Position numbers and translations under genes: made by a program
Shown here: piece by piece, positions 17,994-27,265 of the stretch
Layout of the letters: every line of letters starts with the position of its first letter
Numbering within the stretch: the first letter of the stretch is position 1
Assembly (NCBI RefSeq): GCF_014127285.1
Contig: NZ_CP059901.1
Span: 2,542,001 to 2,606,000, forward strand
Direction of reading: 5' to 3'
From: Mumia sp. ZJ1417
Lineage (GTDB): Bacteria; Actinomycetota; Actinomycetes; Propionibacteriales; Nocardioidaceae
DNA: 64,000 nucleotides
Notes under the pieces: generated by a model
Told to the model about the DNA's origin: nothing
What the model saw: only the letters and a program-made list of their open reading frames with translations
The model's database searches: none

Positions 17994-19138
17994 GAGACGG
18001 CGACCTCGGGCGACGCACCCTCGACCGGCTCCATCTCCTCGGCGATCCGCATCGCCTCTTCGATGAGCGTCTCGACGATCTTCGACTCCGGCACGGTCTT
18101 GATGACCTCGCCCTTGACGAAGATCTGGCCCTTGCCGTTGCCGGAGGCGACCCCGAGGTCGGCCTCGCGCGCCTCGCCCGGACCGTTGACGACGCAGCCC
18201 ATGACGGCGACGCGCAGCGGCACCTCCATGCCCTCGAGGCCGGCGGTGACCTCCTCGGCCAGCGTGTAGACGTCCACCTGGGCGCGGCCGCACGACGGGC
18301 ACGACACGATCTCGAGCTTGCGGGGACGCAGGTTGAGCGCCTGGAGGATCTGGATGCCGACCTTGACCTCCTCGACCGGCGGCGCCGACAGCGAGACGCG
18401 GATCGTGTCACCGATCCCTTGGCTCAGCAGCGCACCGAACGCGGTCGCGGACTTGATCGTGCCCTGGAACGCCGGCCCCGCCTCGGTGACGCCGAGGTGC
18501 AGCGGCCAGTCGCCCTTCTCGGCGAGCAGCTCGTACGCCCGCACCATCACGACCGGGTCGTTGTGCTTCACCGAGATCTTGAAGTCGTGGAAGTCGTGCT
18601 CCTCGAACAGCGACGCCTCCCACACGGCCGACTCGACGAGCGCCTCCGGGGTCGGCTTGCCGTACTTCTCCAGCAGCCGCTTGTCGAGCGAGCCCGCGTT
18701 GACGCCGATCCGGATCGACGTGCCGTGGTCCTTCGCGGCCTGCGCGATCTGCTTGACCTGGTCGTCGAACTTGCGGATGTTGCCCGGGTTGACGCGCACC
18801 GCGGCGCAGCCGGCCTCGATCGCGGAGAAGACGTACTTCGGCTGGAAGTGGATGTCGGCGATCACGGGGATCTGCGACTTGCGCGCGATGTCGGGCAGCG
18901 CCTCGGCGTCGTCCTGGCTCGGGCACGCCACACGCACGATGTCGCAGCCGGCAGCGGTGAGCTCGGCGATCTGCTGGAGGGTCGCGTTGACGTCGACCGT
19001 CGGCGTCGTCGTCATGGACTGCACCGAGATCGGGGCGTCTCCGCCGACCTCGACCTTGCCGACCTTGATCTTTCGGCTGGGTCGGCGGGGCCGGAGCACC
19101 GGCGGCGGGGCGGCCGGCATTCCCAGGTTGACGTCCAT
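17990..19138 (-). CDS. ispG: (E)-4-hydroxy-3-methylbut-2-enyl-diphosphate synthase
   Basis: IspG is the iron-sulfur enzyme that converts methylerythritol cyclodiphosphate to HMBPP in the MEP isoprenoid pathway. The 382-residue protein has an N-terminal TIM-barrel with [14 protein letters not shown] and [10 protein letters not shown]. The 4Fe-4S cysteines are in [13 protein letters not shown] and [12 protein letters not shown]. It reads in the same direction as rseP and dxr; dxr makes an earlier intermediate of the same pathway. Confidence 0.97.
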   Translation of the reverse strand: MDVNLGMPAAPPPVLRPRRPSRKIKVGKVEVGGDAPISVQSMTTTPTVDVNATLQQIAELTAAGCDIVRVACPSQDDAEALPDIARKSQIPVIADIHFQPKYVFSAIEAGCAAVRVNPGNIRKFDDQVKQIAQAAKDHGTSIRIGVNAGSLDKRLLEKYGKPTPEALVESAVWEASLFEEHDFHDFKISVKHNDPVVMVRAYELLAEKGDWPLHLGVTEAGPAFQGTIKSATAFGALLSQGIGDTIRVSLSAPPVEEVKVGIQILQALNLRPRKLEIVSCPSCGRAQVDVYTLAEEVTAGLEGMEVPLRVAVMGCVVNGPGEAREADLGVASGNGKGQIFVKGEVIKTVPESKIVETLIEEAMRIAEEMEPVEGASPEVAVS

Positions 19139-19200
19139 GCGGTTCCAGGTCTCCTCGGTACGGATCGAACGGTGCGGATCGAGATCAGGTGGTGCGACGG

Positions 19201-20502
19201 TCAGGTCAGGCGTACGGGGTTCACGATGTCGACGTAGACCAGGATGATGCCCATCACCAGGAGGACGGCACCCATGGCGTACGCGACGGGGAGCATCTTG
19301 GCGACGTCGACCGGCCCCGGGATCGGCTTGCGCCGCAGCCTCGCGATCGCGTTGCGCAGCCCCTCCCACAGCGCCCCGGCGATGTGGCCGCCGTCGAGCG
19401 GGAGGAGCGGGATCAGGTTGAAGATGCCGATGAAGAGGTTGATGCTCGCCAGCAGCAGGGCGACGAAGTGGACGCGGTCGGTCCACGTGGTGCCTTCGGC
19501 CGACGTCACCTCGCCGGCCACACGGCTCGCACCGACCGGGCTCATCGGCGTGTCGTCCGCGCGCTCGGCGCCGAACGCGGCCTTGGTGACCTCGACCATC
19601 TTCTCGGGCAGCGACCCGATCGCCTTGACGGTGTTGACCGTCATGTCGCCCATCGTGGTGACGACATAGCCGAGGCCTTCGCGCTCGTACGTCGGCGTCG
19701 GCGAAACGCCCAGGAAGCCGACGTCCTCGACCTTGTCGGGATCGTCCAGCGACGTCCGTGCCTGGACGGACGTGTTGACGGTGACCGTACGGTCGGTGCC
19801 GTCGCGCGCGAACCCGATGGTCGCCGGTGCATTGCCGTTGGCCCGGATCGCGCGCGAGAGCTGGTCCCAGCTCGTGACCGGAGTGCCGTTGAAGGACGTG
19901 ATCTCGTCGCCGACCTCGAGACCGGCCTGCTTCGCTGGCGCGACCGGGTCGGAGGTGGTGCAGGTGCGTCCGGCCTCGCTCGACGGGATCGCACAGTCCG
20001 ACACCGCCGACACGGTGGTGTTGACGGTGCTCGCGCCGATCGTCATGAAGACGGCGGCGAACAGCACGAACGCGATGACGAGGTTGACGGCCGGGCCGCC
20101 GACCATCACGATCGCCTTCTTCCACCACGGCAGGCGGTAGAACAGGCGCGGCTCGTCCTCCGGCGTCACGTGCTCGTACTCCGCCGAGCGGGCGTCGGAG
20201 ATGAGTTGGGTGAACATCCCGGTGTTGGACTGGCGGACCTGCCCGGGGCCGTCGCCAGGGTGCGGCGGGAGCATGCCGACGATCTTCACGAAGCCGCCGA
20301 GCGGGATCGCCTTCACGCCGTACTCGGTCTCGCCCTTGCGGGTGGACCAGACCGTGCGGCCGAAGCCGACGAAGTACTGGGTGACCTTGGCGCCGAACTT
20401 CTTGGCCGGGAGCATGTGCCCGACCTCGTGGAGCGCGATCGAGACCGCGAGGCCGATGACCACGGCGACGACACCAAGGGTATAGAGCAGCACCTCCGTC
20501 AT
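19201..20502 (-). CDS. rseP: Site-2 zinc metalloprotease (RseP/RasP, M50)
   Basis: This 433-residue membrane protease cleaves transmembrane segments such as anti-sigma factors. The first membrane helix holds the zinc motif HEVGH (H25, E26, H29), and the third ligand region [11 protein letters not shown] is near residue 375. One PDZ domain covers about residues 170-250 ([16 protein letters not shown]). Four membrane helices are visible. Placed between dxr and ispG, as in many actinobacteria (compare Rip1). The ATG at 20502 overlaps the dxr stop by 4 nt. Confidence 0.95.
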   Translation of the reverse strand: MTEVLLYTLGVVAVVIGLAVSIALHEVGHMLPAKKFGAKVTQYFVGFGRTVWSTRKGETEYGVKAIPLGGFVKIVGMLPPHPGDGPGQVRQSNTGMFTQLISDARSAEYEHVTPEDEPRLFYRLPWWKKAIVMVGGPAVNLVIAFVLFAAVFMTIGASTVNTTVSAVSDCAIPSSEAGRTCTTSDPVAPAKQAGLEVGDEITSFNGTPVTSWDQLSRAIRANGNAPATIGFARDGTDRTVTVNTSVQARTSLDDPDKVEDVGFLGVSPTPTYEREGLGYVVTTMGDMTVNTVKAIGSLPEKMVEVTKAAFGAERADDTPMSPVGASRVAGEVTSAEGTTWTDRVHFVALLLASINLFIGIFNLIPLLPLDGGHIAGALWEGLRNAIARLRRKPIPGPVDVAKMLPVAYAMGAVLLVMGIILVYVDIVNPVRLT

Positions 20503-21761
20503 CGGCGCTCCTTTGCGGCACTCTGGTGGCCCGCGATCAGCTCGTGGGCCCTCGTACGGGCAGTCGTGTCGGCCGCCAGGACGTCGTCGACGGTCAGCGG
20601 CTCCTCTTCCGAGAGTACGCGCGCGGCGGTGAGGTGTTCGTCGAGAACGGCGCCGACGGTGTCCACGATCCCGAGGAACGGCAGCTCTCCGGCGAGGAAC
20701 GAGGCGACGCACACCTCGTTGGCGGCGTTGTAGACCGCAGGGGCGGTGCCTCCGGCGGTCCCGGCACGACGGGCGAGGCGTACGGCGGGGAACGCGTCGT
20801 CGTCCAGCGGGGCGAAGTCCCACTGCGAGGCCTTCGTCCAGTCACAGCCCGGGCCGGCGTCCGGGACACGGTCGGGCCAGCCCATGCCGAGGGCGATCGG
20901 GATCAGCATCGACGGCGGCGACGCCTGCGCGATCGTGGAGCCGTCGACGAACTCGACCATCGAGTGGATCATCTGCTGCGGGTGGACGACGACGTCGACG
21001 CGCTCCATCGGCACGTCGAACAGAAGGTGTGCCTCGATCACCTCGAGGCCCTTGTTGACCAGGGTCGCGGAGTTGATCGTGATGACCGGCCCCATCGCGA
21101 AGTTGGGGTGCGCGAGCGCCTGCTCGGGGGTGACGTCGGTGAGCTCGTCGCGGGTACGGCCACGGAACGGGCCGCCACTCGCAGTGAGGACCAGGCGACG
21201 CACCTCGTCTGCCGTGCCGCTGCGCAGCGCCTGGGCGATCGCCGAGTGCTCAGAGTCGACGGGCACGATCTGACCGGGCCGCGCGAGGGCGGTGACGACC
21301 GGACCTCCGATGATCAGCGACTCTTTGTTGGCCAGCGCGAGCGTCGTGCCTGCCTCGAGCGCGGCGATGGTCGGGCCGAGGCCCACGGCGCCGGTGATCC
21401 CGTTGAGCACCACATCGCACGGCGTCGCGGCGAGCTCGGTGGCGGCGAGAGGGCCGGCGAGGATGCGCGGGAGCCGGTACTGCCCCTCGGCGTAGCCGCG
21501 GCGCTGCGCCTCGGCGTACAGCGCGAGCTGGACGTCCTGGGCGGCGGTGGCCTGCGCGACGGCGACGATCTCGACCTCGTGGGCGATCGCCTGCTGGGCG
21601 AGAAGGACCGGGTCGCTGCCGCCCGCGGCGATGCCGATGACGCGGAACCGGTCCGGGTTCGCGGTGACCAGCTCGAGCGCCTGGGTCCCGATCGAGCCGG
21701 TGGATCCGAGGACGACGACGTCGCGGCGTCGTGCTGTGGACACGCTTCGGCTCTGCACCAT
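20499..21761 (-). CDS. dxr: 1-deoxy-D-xylulose 5-phosphate reductoisomerase
   Basis: Dxr converts DXP to MEP with NADPH, the committed step of the MEP pathway. The 420-residue protein has the NADPH loop [17 protein letters not shown]. Metal and substrate residues lie in [11 protein letters not shown] and [11 protein letters not shown], with [25 protein letters not shown] after it. The ATG at 21761 is used; a GTG at 21743 is an alternative. The overlapping start of rseP suggests co-translation. Confidence 0.96.
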   Translation of the reverse strand: MVQSRSVSTARRRDVVVLGSTGSIGTQALELVTANPDRFRVIGIAAGGSDPVLLAQQAIAHEVEIVAVAQATAAQDVQLALYAEAQRRGYAEGQYRLPRILAGPLAATELAATPCDVVLNGITGAVGLGPTIAALEAGTTLALANKESLIIGGPVVTALARPGQIVPVDSEHSAIAQALRSGTADEVRRLVLTASGGPFRGRTRDELTDVTPEQALAHPNFAMGPVITINSATLVNKGLEVIEAHLLFDVPMERVDVVVHPQQMIHSMVEFVDGSTIAQASPPSMLIPIALGMGWPDRVPDAGPGCDWTKASQWDFAPLDDDAFPAVRLARRAGTAGGTAPAVYNAANEVCVASFLAGELPFLGIVDTVGAVLDEHLTAARVLSEEEPLTVDDVLAADTTARTRAHELIAGHQSAAKERR

Positions 21762-21787
21762 GGAGACAGTCTTCCAGGTGCCCCTCC

Positions 21788-21859
21788 CGTCCCCGATTCG
21801 GGCGGTTCTCCACCGAACACCGGTCGGAGTTCGGTGGAGAAGTGCCCGAATCGGGGACG
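21788..21859. repeat. 72-nt hairpin element, copy A
   Basis: Two 31-nt arms match at 29 of 31 positions and flank a 10-nt loop. The left arm begins CGTCCCCGATTCGGGC. A second copy with the same length, arm order and loop size lies at 38492-38563. Both sit about 10 nt beyond the stop of a minus-strand gene, here the ABC permease, and before the next gene. It may act as a terminator, or as a repeat that settled at gene ends. Confidence 0.8.
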
Positions 21860-21870
21860 AGGCACGCGCG

Positions 21871-22671
21871 CTACTTGATCTCGCTGCGCAGCACCCGGAA
21901 CCAGCCGAGGACGAACGGGACGACGAGCCAGATGAGGCCGGAGACACCGAGGTGCGCCCACTCCTCACCGCTGGGCCCGCCGGCCTGGAACAGCGGTGTC
22001 TGTGCAGCCGAGAAGTCGATCCACGGCCACACGTCGCCGAACCAGCCGATGAACGCGACCGCAATCCCGAAGATCGTCGGCAGCACGAACGCCCACGCGA
22101 AGTACACGACGATCGCCGCCGGGGAGCTCAGGAGCAGCATGCCGAACGTGATCCCCATGAGCAGCGCGAGTGCCTGCCCGGCGTAGAAGCCGACGAACTG
22201 GCTGGCGTCGATGCTCCAGCTCGTCTCCCCGGAGCCGAGGACGGCCATCAGCAGCGTGCCGATCGTGGCGGCGACGAGGGCGGCGACGACGGCGAACAGT
22301 GCCGTGAGCAGACCCGTGACGACCTTCGCGGCCAGCACCCGGCCGCGGTTCGGCTCGAGGGTGAAGGTGACCAGCGCGGTGCGCTGTGACCACTCGCTGG
22401 TCACCGACAGGACGCCCAGGACCGGCAGCAGCACACCCATCGGGATGTTCATCCCGGCGAGGAAGTCAGTGAAACCGAGATTCACGTCCTCGGCGAGGCC
22501 GACCCACAGCATGATGATCATGACCAGGAGGCTGATCGCGGCGATCGTGCCGAGGAGCCACTTGCCCGCCCGGGTGTCGGCGAGCTTGCGCAGCTCCACC
22601 CGCACCAGCCGGACGAACGGGACGCGGGGACGGGTGAGGTCGATGCCGACCTCGGGAGCGAGCGCGGTCAT
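21871..22671 (-). CDS. ABC-2 type transporter permease
   Basis: The 266-residue membrane protein has about six hydrophobic segments and the typical ABC-2 layout: a cytosolic start ([17 protein letters not shown]), TM1, then a long loop with [19 protein letters not shown]. It partners the ATPase whose stop overlaps its start by 4 nt. The exported substrate is unknown; lipids, peptides and antibiotics are typical. The divergent two-component genes suggest expression may respond to cell-envelope signals. A 72-nt hairpin follows the stop. Confidence 0.85.
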   Translation of the reverse strand: MTALAPEVGIDLTRPRVPFVRLVRVELRKLADTRAGKWLLGTIAAISLLVMIIMLWVGLAEDVNLGFTDFLAGMNIPMGVLLPVLGVLSVTSEWSQRTALVTFTLEPNRGRVLAAKVVTGLLTALFAVVAALVAATIGTLLMAVLGSGETSWSIDASQFVGFYAGQALALLMGITFGMLLLSSPAAIVVYFAWAFVLPTIFGIAVAFIGWFGDVWPWIDFSAAQTPLFQAGGPSGEEWAHLGVSGLIWLVVPFVLGWFRVLRSEIK

Positions 22672-23615
22672 GCCTGGCCTCCTTGGGGGACGTTCGGGCC
22701 GAAGCCGGGGGCGGGAGCCGGCGCGAGCGCGTCGCGCTGGTTGCCGGCGGTGAGCTGCAAGAACAGGTCCTCGAGCCCGGCGCGGTCTCCCGGCCGCAAC
22801 TCGATCAGGGCGACACCCGCAGCAGCGACGGCTTTGCCGACGTCGGCGGGGTCGGCGTCCGTGACGAACCCGTCCGAGGTCGCGGGCGTGACGTGGATGC
22901 CCGCGACCGAGAGCGCGCGAGCCAGCGCATCCGGCTCCAGCGCGCGTACGAAGGTGCCCGCGCCGGCGAGTAGCTCCTCCTTGCGACCCTGGGCGACGAT
23001 CTGGCCGTTGCCGATCACGATGATCTCGTCGGCGATGACCTCGATCTCGTGGAGCAGGTGCGACGACAGCAGGACCGTGCCACCACGGTCGGCGTAGTGG
23101 CGCAGCAGCTGGCGCATCCAGTGGATGCCTGCGGGGTCGAGGCCGTTGGCGGGCTCGTCGAGGACGAGGACCTGCGGGTCCGCGAGCAGCGACTGGGCGA
23201 TGCCGAGACGCTGGCGCATGCCGAGCGAGTAGTTGCCGACCCGGCGCTTGGCCTCCTTGGCGGAGAGGCCCACGAGCTCGAGCATCTCGTCGACGCGGTT
23301 CTTGGGCAGGCCCATCGTGTGCGAGGCGATCGTGAGGACCTCGCGGCCCGTCCGGCCGTTGTGCTGTGCCGAGGCGTCGAGGAGGACGCCGATCTGCGCA
23401 CCGGGGTTGGGGATGTCGGTGTAGCGGTGGCCGCCGATCGTCGCGGAGCCCGACGTCGGGTGAGTCAGGCCGGTGAGCATCCGCAGGGTCGTCGACTTGC
23501 CGGCACCGTTCGGGCCGAGGAAGCCGGTCACCGTGCCCGGGCGGCACCCGAAGGTGATGTTGTCGACGGCGAGGTGGTCGCCGTACCTCTTCGAGAGGTT
23601 CTGGACTTCGATCAT
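22668..23615 (-). CDS. ABC transporter ATP-binding protein
   Basis: This 315-residue ATPase drives the adjacent permease. It has Walker A GFLGPNGAGKST, the signature YSLGMRQRLGIAQSLL, Walker B VLVLDEPANGLDP and the H-loop LLSSHLLHE. The C-terminal 100 residues form the extension found in DrrA/BcrA-type exporters. The ATG at 23615 (MIEVQNLSKRYG) fits the family. It is divergent from the histidine kinase gene. Confidence 0.92.
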   Translation of the reverse strand: MIEVQNLSKRYGDHLAVDNITFGCRPGTVTGFLGPNGAGKSTTLRMLTGLTHPTSGSATIGGHRYTDIPNPGAQIGVLLDASAQHNGRTGREVLTIASHTMGLPKNRVDEMLELVGLSAKEAKRRVGNYSLGMRQRLGIAQSLLADPQVLVLDEPANGLDPAGIHWMRQLLRHYADRGGTVLLSSHLLHEIEVIADEIIVIGNGQIVAQGRKEELLAGAGTFVRALEPDALARALSVAGIHVTPATSDGFVTDADPADVGKAVAAAGVALIELRPGDRAGLEDLFLQLTAGNQRDALAPAPAPGFGPNVPQGGQA

Positions 23616-23742
23616 GCCTCCAGCATCCCCCGCACGAGGGGTCACGGACATCGGCCCATGGGATCGGGACAGATAGCCGAAAGTAGGGGTTCGGCCGAGG
23701 ATCGGCGACCTTCGGCCGGTACGGGGACGTGAAGGGCTCGCC

Positions 23743-23756
23743 TAGGCTGGTGAGCG
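23743..23756 (+). promoter_or_regulatory. -10 element and leaderless start of the histidine kinase gene
   Basis: TAGGCT at 23743-23748 is followed after 7 nt by the GTG at 23756, the spacing expected when transcription starts at the codon. No good -35 is visible. The same TAGGCT-to-GTG arrangement precedes the first lepB gene. Confidence 0.45.
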
Positions 23757-24913
23757 TGGACGAGGTCGACCCCGCGGCGTACCAGCCGCCGCTGCGCTGG
23801 TGGAGCCAGGCGTGGCGCCTCGGTCTCGCCTCCGCAGTCGGTGCGATCGTCTGGATCCCGGTCGCTGAGTGGCAGGCCGATCACGCACCGTGGTGGTTCT
23901 GGCTCGACCTGCTCGGCGGCGTGATCGCCCTGGCGGCAGTGACGCAGCGCCGCCGGTACCCCGTCGGGGTCGCCGTGCTCACCACGGTCATCGCGATGGG
24001 GTCGATGTCGGCCGCCGGCTCCGCGCTGCTCGCCGCTACGTCGCTCGCGACCCGTCGCCGCCTCCGCGAGATCGTGCCCGTCGGCGCCCTCGTACTGGTC
24101 CAGACGGTCGTCGTCGTCTTCATCGATCCCTCGATCAGGGACGAGCGGGGATTCGTCCTGGCGATGGGCGTCATGCTCGTCGCGATCGTCTTCGCCATCG
24201 GCATGTACGTCGGTTCGCGGCGCGAGCTCCTCTACACGTTGCGTGAGCGCGCCCGCGTCGCCGAGGCCGAGCAGTCCAGCCGCGTCGCACAGGCCCAGAT
24301 CGCCGAGCGTGCCCGGATCGCCCGCGAGATGCATGACGTCCTGGCCCACCGGATCTCCATGGTCGCGATGCACGCCGGAGCGCTCGCGTACCGGACCGAC
24401 CTTCCGCCGGAGGAGGTCCGCGCGTCGTCGGAGGTCATCCGCGACCACGCGCACCTCGCCCTGACCGACCTGCGCGAGGTGCTCGGCATCCTCCGCGCCG
24501 GCGAGGACGACGGCGATCGACCACAGCCGTCGTGGGCCGACCTGCCCGATCTCGTCTGCGGCGCGCAGTCGGCGGGCATGCGGGTGCGCCTCGACGACGA
24601 GGTCACGACGCTCGGTCCGCCCGAGCGGCTCGGCCGTACGGCTTACCGGGTCGTCCAGGAGGCACTCACCAACGCCCACAAGCACGCGCCCGACACCTCC
24701 GTCACGGCGACGCTGCGGGGTGCGCCCGAGGACGGCGTCGTCGTCGAGGTCCGCAACCCGCTGCGCGTCGGGTCGGTGCACGAGCGGCTGCCCACGTCGG
24801 GGCTCGGGCTGGTCGGCCTCGCCGAGCGCGCCGACCTTGTCGGCGGGACCCTCACCCATCGGATCACCGGCGACGAGTTCGTCCTGACGCTGGCGCTACC
24901 GTGGCCGGCATGA
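23750..24913 (+). CDS. Sensor histidine kinase (NarL/DesK class)
   Basis: The roughly 387-residue sensor has four or five N-terminal membrane segments (about 25-165) with short loops and no large external domain. A HisKA_3 dimerisation helix follows with the phospho-acceptor in AREMHDVLAHRIS. The HATPase domain has TNAHKHAP and SGLGLVGLAERADLV. GTG codons at 23750 and 23756 are both plausible starts. It pairs with the overlapping response regulator and is divergent from the ABC-2 exporter, a common arrangement for envelope-stress or antibiotic-sensing systems. Confidence 0.9.
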   Translation: MSVDEVDPAAYQPPLRWWSQAWRLGLASAVGAIVWIPVAEWQADHAPWWFWLDLLGGVIALAAVTQRRRYPVGVAVLTTVIAMGSMSAAGSALLAATSLATRRRLREIVPVGALVLVQTVVVVFIDPSIRDERGFVLAMGVMLVAIVFAIGMYVGSRRELLYTLRERARVAEAEQSSRVAQAQIAERARIAREMHDVLAHRISMVAMHAGALAYRTDLPPEEVRASSEVIRDHAHLALTDLREVLGILRAGEDDGDRPQPSWADLPDLVCGAQSAGMRVRLDDEVTTLGPPERLGRTAYRVVQEALTNAHKHAPDTSVTATLRGAPEDGVVVEVRNPLRVGSVHERLPTSGLGLVGLAERADLVGGTLTHRITGDEFVLTLALPWPA

Positions 24914-25554
24914 TCCGTGTGGCCCTGGTCGACGACGACGCCCTCGTACGCGCCGGGCTGCGGCTGATCCTCGGTGGCGCCGCCGACCTGGAGGTCGTGA
25001 CGGAGGCGGGTGACGGCGCGGCCGCGCTCCAGGCGCTGCGCGAGCATCCGGCCGACGTCGTCCTGATGGACATCCGCATGCCGCGGATGGACGGGCTCAC
25101 GGCGACCGCCGAGCTGCAGCGCGCCGCTGATCCCCCGTACGTGATCGTGCTGACGACGTTCGACGCGGACGACTACGTGCTGCGCGCACTGCGGCACGGC
25201 GCGAGCGGGTTCCTCCTCAAGGACACGCCGCCGGAGGTGCTCGTCGACGCGGTGCGCAAGGTCGCTGCGGGCGAGCCGATGCTCTCGCCGAGTGTCACCG
25301 AGCAGCTGATCCGCCGCGTACGCGACCTCGGTGACGGGGACGGCGATGCGCAGGCGCGGTTGGAGATCCTGAGCGAGCGCGAGCGTGAGGTCGCCGTCGC
25401 CGTCGGCCGCGGGATGTCCAACGCGCAGATCGCGACCGACCTCTACATGAGCCTTGCGACTGTCAAGGCCCACGTCTCGCGGATCCTCACCAAGCTCGAC
25501 GCCGCAAACCGGGTGCAGGTCGCGATCGCCGTCCACGACGCCGGCCTGGTCTGA
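24910..25554 (+). CDS. NarL/FixJ-family response regulator
   Basis: The 214-residue regulator has an N-terminal receiver domain with acidic pocket DDD near residue 8, the phospho-acceptor aspartate in VVLMDIRMPRMDG, and the conserved Thr (VLTTFD) and Lys (FLLKDTPPE). The C-terminal LuxR helix-turn-helix is LSEREREVAVAVGRGMSNAQ through VKAHVSRILTKL. Its ATG overlaps the kinase stop by 4 nt. It probably controls the divergent ABC exporter, by inference from gene order. Confidence 0.93.
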   Translation: MIRVALVDDDALVRAGLRLILGGAADLEVVTEAGDGAAALQALREHPADVVLMDIRMPRMDGLTATAELQRAADPPYVIVLTTFDADDYVLRALRHGASGFLLKDTPPEVLVDAVRKVAAGEPMLSPSVTEQLIRRVRDLGDGDGDAQARLEILSEREREVAVAVGRGMSNAQIATDLYMSLATVKAHVSRILTKLDAANRVQVAIAVHDAGLV

Positions 25555-25572
25555 GGACCCCCGCTGGTCCTG

Positions 25573-25660
25573 TCACTTTCCGTGGGGCCCACCGAAGACG
25601 CAGTGCCCCACCGGAAGTTTCCGGTGGGGCGCTCACTTTCCGTGGGGCCCAACGGAAAGT
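25573..25660. repeat. 60-nt-period repeat with two perfect hairpins between convergent genes
   Basis: A 19-nt sequence beginning TCACTTTCCGTGGGG occurs at 25573 and again exactly 60 nt later at 25633. Between the copies, 25605-25630 is a perfect 12-bp inverted repeat with a 2-nt centre. The second copy forms its own hairpin at 25635-25660 (9-bp arms, 8-nt loop). The block fills the gap between the response regulator and the convergent aldehyde dehydrogenase, so it can terminate both. Confidence 0.7.
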
Positions 25661-25680
25661 AAGGGCGGGCGTACGGAGGC

Positions 25681-27123
25681 TCAGGCTTCGATGTTGCTCA
25701 TCACGTGCTTCACGCGCGTGTAGTCCTCGAGCCCGTACATCGAGAGGTCCTTGCCGTAGCCGGAGTGCTTGAACCCGCCGTGCGGCATCTCCGCGACGAG
25801 CGGGATGTGGGTGTTGATCCACACGCAGCCGAAGTCGAGCCGCTTGGCCATCCGCATGGCGCGACCGTGGTCCTTCGTCCAGACCGACGACGCGAGGCCG
25901 TACTGGACGCCGTTGGCCCAGCGCACCGCCTCGTCCTCGTCGGAGAACTGCTGCACCGTGATGACCGGACCAAAGATCTCGTTCTGGATCGCGTCGTCGT
26001 CCTGCCGGAGGTCCGCCAGCACCGTCGGCTCGAAGTAGTAGCCCTGCGCCAGGTCGCCGCCGGATCGCGATCCGCCTGCCGCGACCTTCGCGTGTCCGGG
26101 GAGACGATCGACGAACCCGGAGACGCGCTCGAGCTGCGGGGCGCTGTTCAGCGCACCGTACAGCGCGTCCTCGTCGTCGGGGAGTCCGGTCTTGAGCCCC
26201 TTGGCCTGCTCGGCGATCGCGTCGACGAAGTCGCCGTACACCCGAGGCGAGGCAAGCACGCGGGTCGCCGCTGTGCAGTCCTGGCCGGCGTTGAAGTAGC
26301 CGGCCTCGGCGATCGCCGCCGCAGCCGCCTCGATGTCGGCGTCGTCGAACACCACGACCGGCGCCTTGCCGCCGAGCTCGAGATGGACGCGCTTGACGTC
26401 CTCGGACGCCGATCGCGCCACCTCCATGCCCGCCCGCACCGAGCCGGTGATCGCGACCATCGCCGGCGTCGGGTGCGCGACGAGCGCCCGGCCGGTGTCG
26501 CGGTCACCGCACACGACGTTGAGCACGCCCGGCGGGAGGATGTCGGCCGCGATCTCGGCGAGCAGGGCCGTCGAGGCGGGGGTCGTGTCGCTCGGCTTGA
26601 GCACGATCGTGTTGCCGGCCGCCAGCGCGGGCGCGATCTTCCAGATGCCCATGAGCAGCGGATAGTTCCACGGCGTGACCTGGGCGACGACCCCGATCGG
26701 CTCGCGTCGGATCATCGACGTGTGGCCGGCCATGTACTCGCCGGCCGCGCGCCCCTCGAGCACGCGCGCCGCCCCTGCGAAGAAGGTCAACGCGTCGTCG
26801 ACCATCGGCATCTCCTCGCTGACGGTCAGTCCGCGCGGCTTGCCGGTGTTCTTCACCTCCACGTCGACGATCTCGTCGAGGCGGTCGTGGATCGCCTGGT
26901 TGAGCTTGATCAGCGCCGCCTGACGCTCGCGTGGGGTCGTGTCGCGCCAGCCGTTGTCGAAGGCGCCCTGAGCCGCCCTCATCGCCGCGTCGACGTCGGC
27001 CTCGCGCGACATCGGCGCGGAGGCGTACGCCTGTCCGGTCGAAGGGTCGATGACGTCGTACGTGGCGCCGTCGAGCGCCGCCACCTTGTCGCCGTTGACG
27101 AAGTTCGTGAGGGTCTCGGTCAT
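25681..27123 (-). CDS. Aldehyde dehydrogenase, probably gamma-aminobutyraldehyde dehydrogenase
   Basis: The 480-residue NAD(P)-dependent dehydrogenase oxidises an aldehyde to an acid. Its catalytic cysteine is in [12 protein letters not shown], the general-base glutamate in HLELGGKAP and the cofactor loop in ITGSVRAG. In context, next to an aminotransferase and potABCD genes, the substrate is probably 4-aminobutanal from putrescine, giving GABA. That assignment is inference. The ATG at 27123 is chosen from the family N-terminus ([12 protein letters not shown]). It is divergent from the aminotransferase. Confidence 0.88.
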   Translation of the reverse strand: MTETLTNFVNGDKVAALDGATYDVIDPSTGQAYASAPMSREADVDAAMRAAQGAFDNGWRDTTPRERQAALIKLNQAIHDRLDEIVDVEVKNTGKPRGLTVSEEMPMVDDALTFFAGAARVLEGRAAGEYMAGHTSMIRREPIGVVAQVTPWNYPLLMGIWKIAPALAAGNTIVLKPSDTTPASTALLAEIAADILPPGVLNVVCGDRDTGRALVAHPTPAMVAITGSVRAGMEVARSASEDVKRVHLELGGKAPVVVFDDADIEAAAAAIAEAGYFNAGQDCTAATRVLASPRVYGDFVDAIAEQAKGLKTGLPDDEDALYGALNSAPQLERVSGFVDRLPGHAKVAAGGSRSGGDLAQGYYFEPTVLADLRQDDDAIQNEIFGPVITVQQFSDEDEAVRWANGVQYGLASSVWTKDHGRAMRMAKRLDFGCVWINTHIPLVAEMPHGGFKHSGYGKDLSMYGLEDYTRVKHVMSNIEA

Positions 27124-27187
27124 AACCTCAATCTGGCACAGGCAACGGCCGCTGACAATGGATTGAATGGTCAAGCAGGCCCGTGCC

Positions 27188-27198
27188 TACGGATTTCG
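27188..27198. promoter_or_regulatory. 11-nt site shared with the asnC-potD gap
   Basis: TACGGATTTCG lies in the gap between the divergent aldehyde dehydrogenase and aminotransferase genes, about 33 nt before the aminotransferase -35. The same 11 nt occur in reverse orientation at 32986-32996, between potD and asnC. Here TACG and CGTA also form a short inverted repeat. This is a candidate operator for the Lrp/AsnC protein of the cluster. Confidence 0.4.
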
Positions 27199-27230
27199 TA
27201 TCTGTAGCAGCCTCTCGCAACCGAAAACCT

Positions 27231-27265
27231 TTGCCTGCGGCCGCTTCGTGGGCGATACTCGTTCC
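27231..27265 (+). promoter_or_regulatory. Promoter of the aminotransferase gene, leaderless
   Basis: TTGCCT at 27231-27236 and GATACT at 27254-27259 are 17 nt apart, a good vegetative promoter. The ATG at 27266 lies 6 nt after the -10 element, where transcription is expected to begin, and no ribosome binding site precedes it. Leaderless translation follows. Confidence 0.75.
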
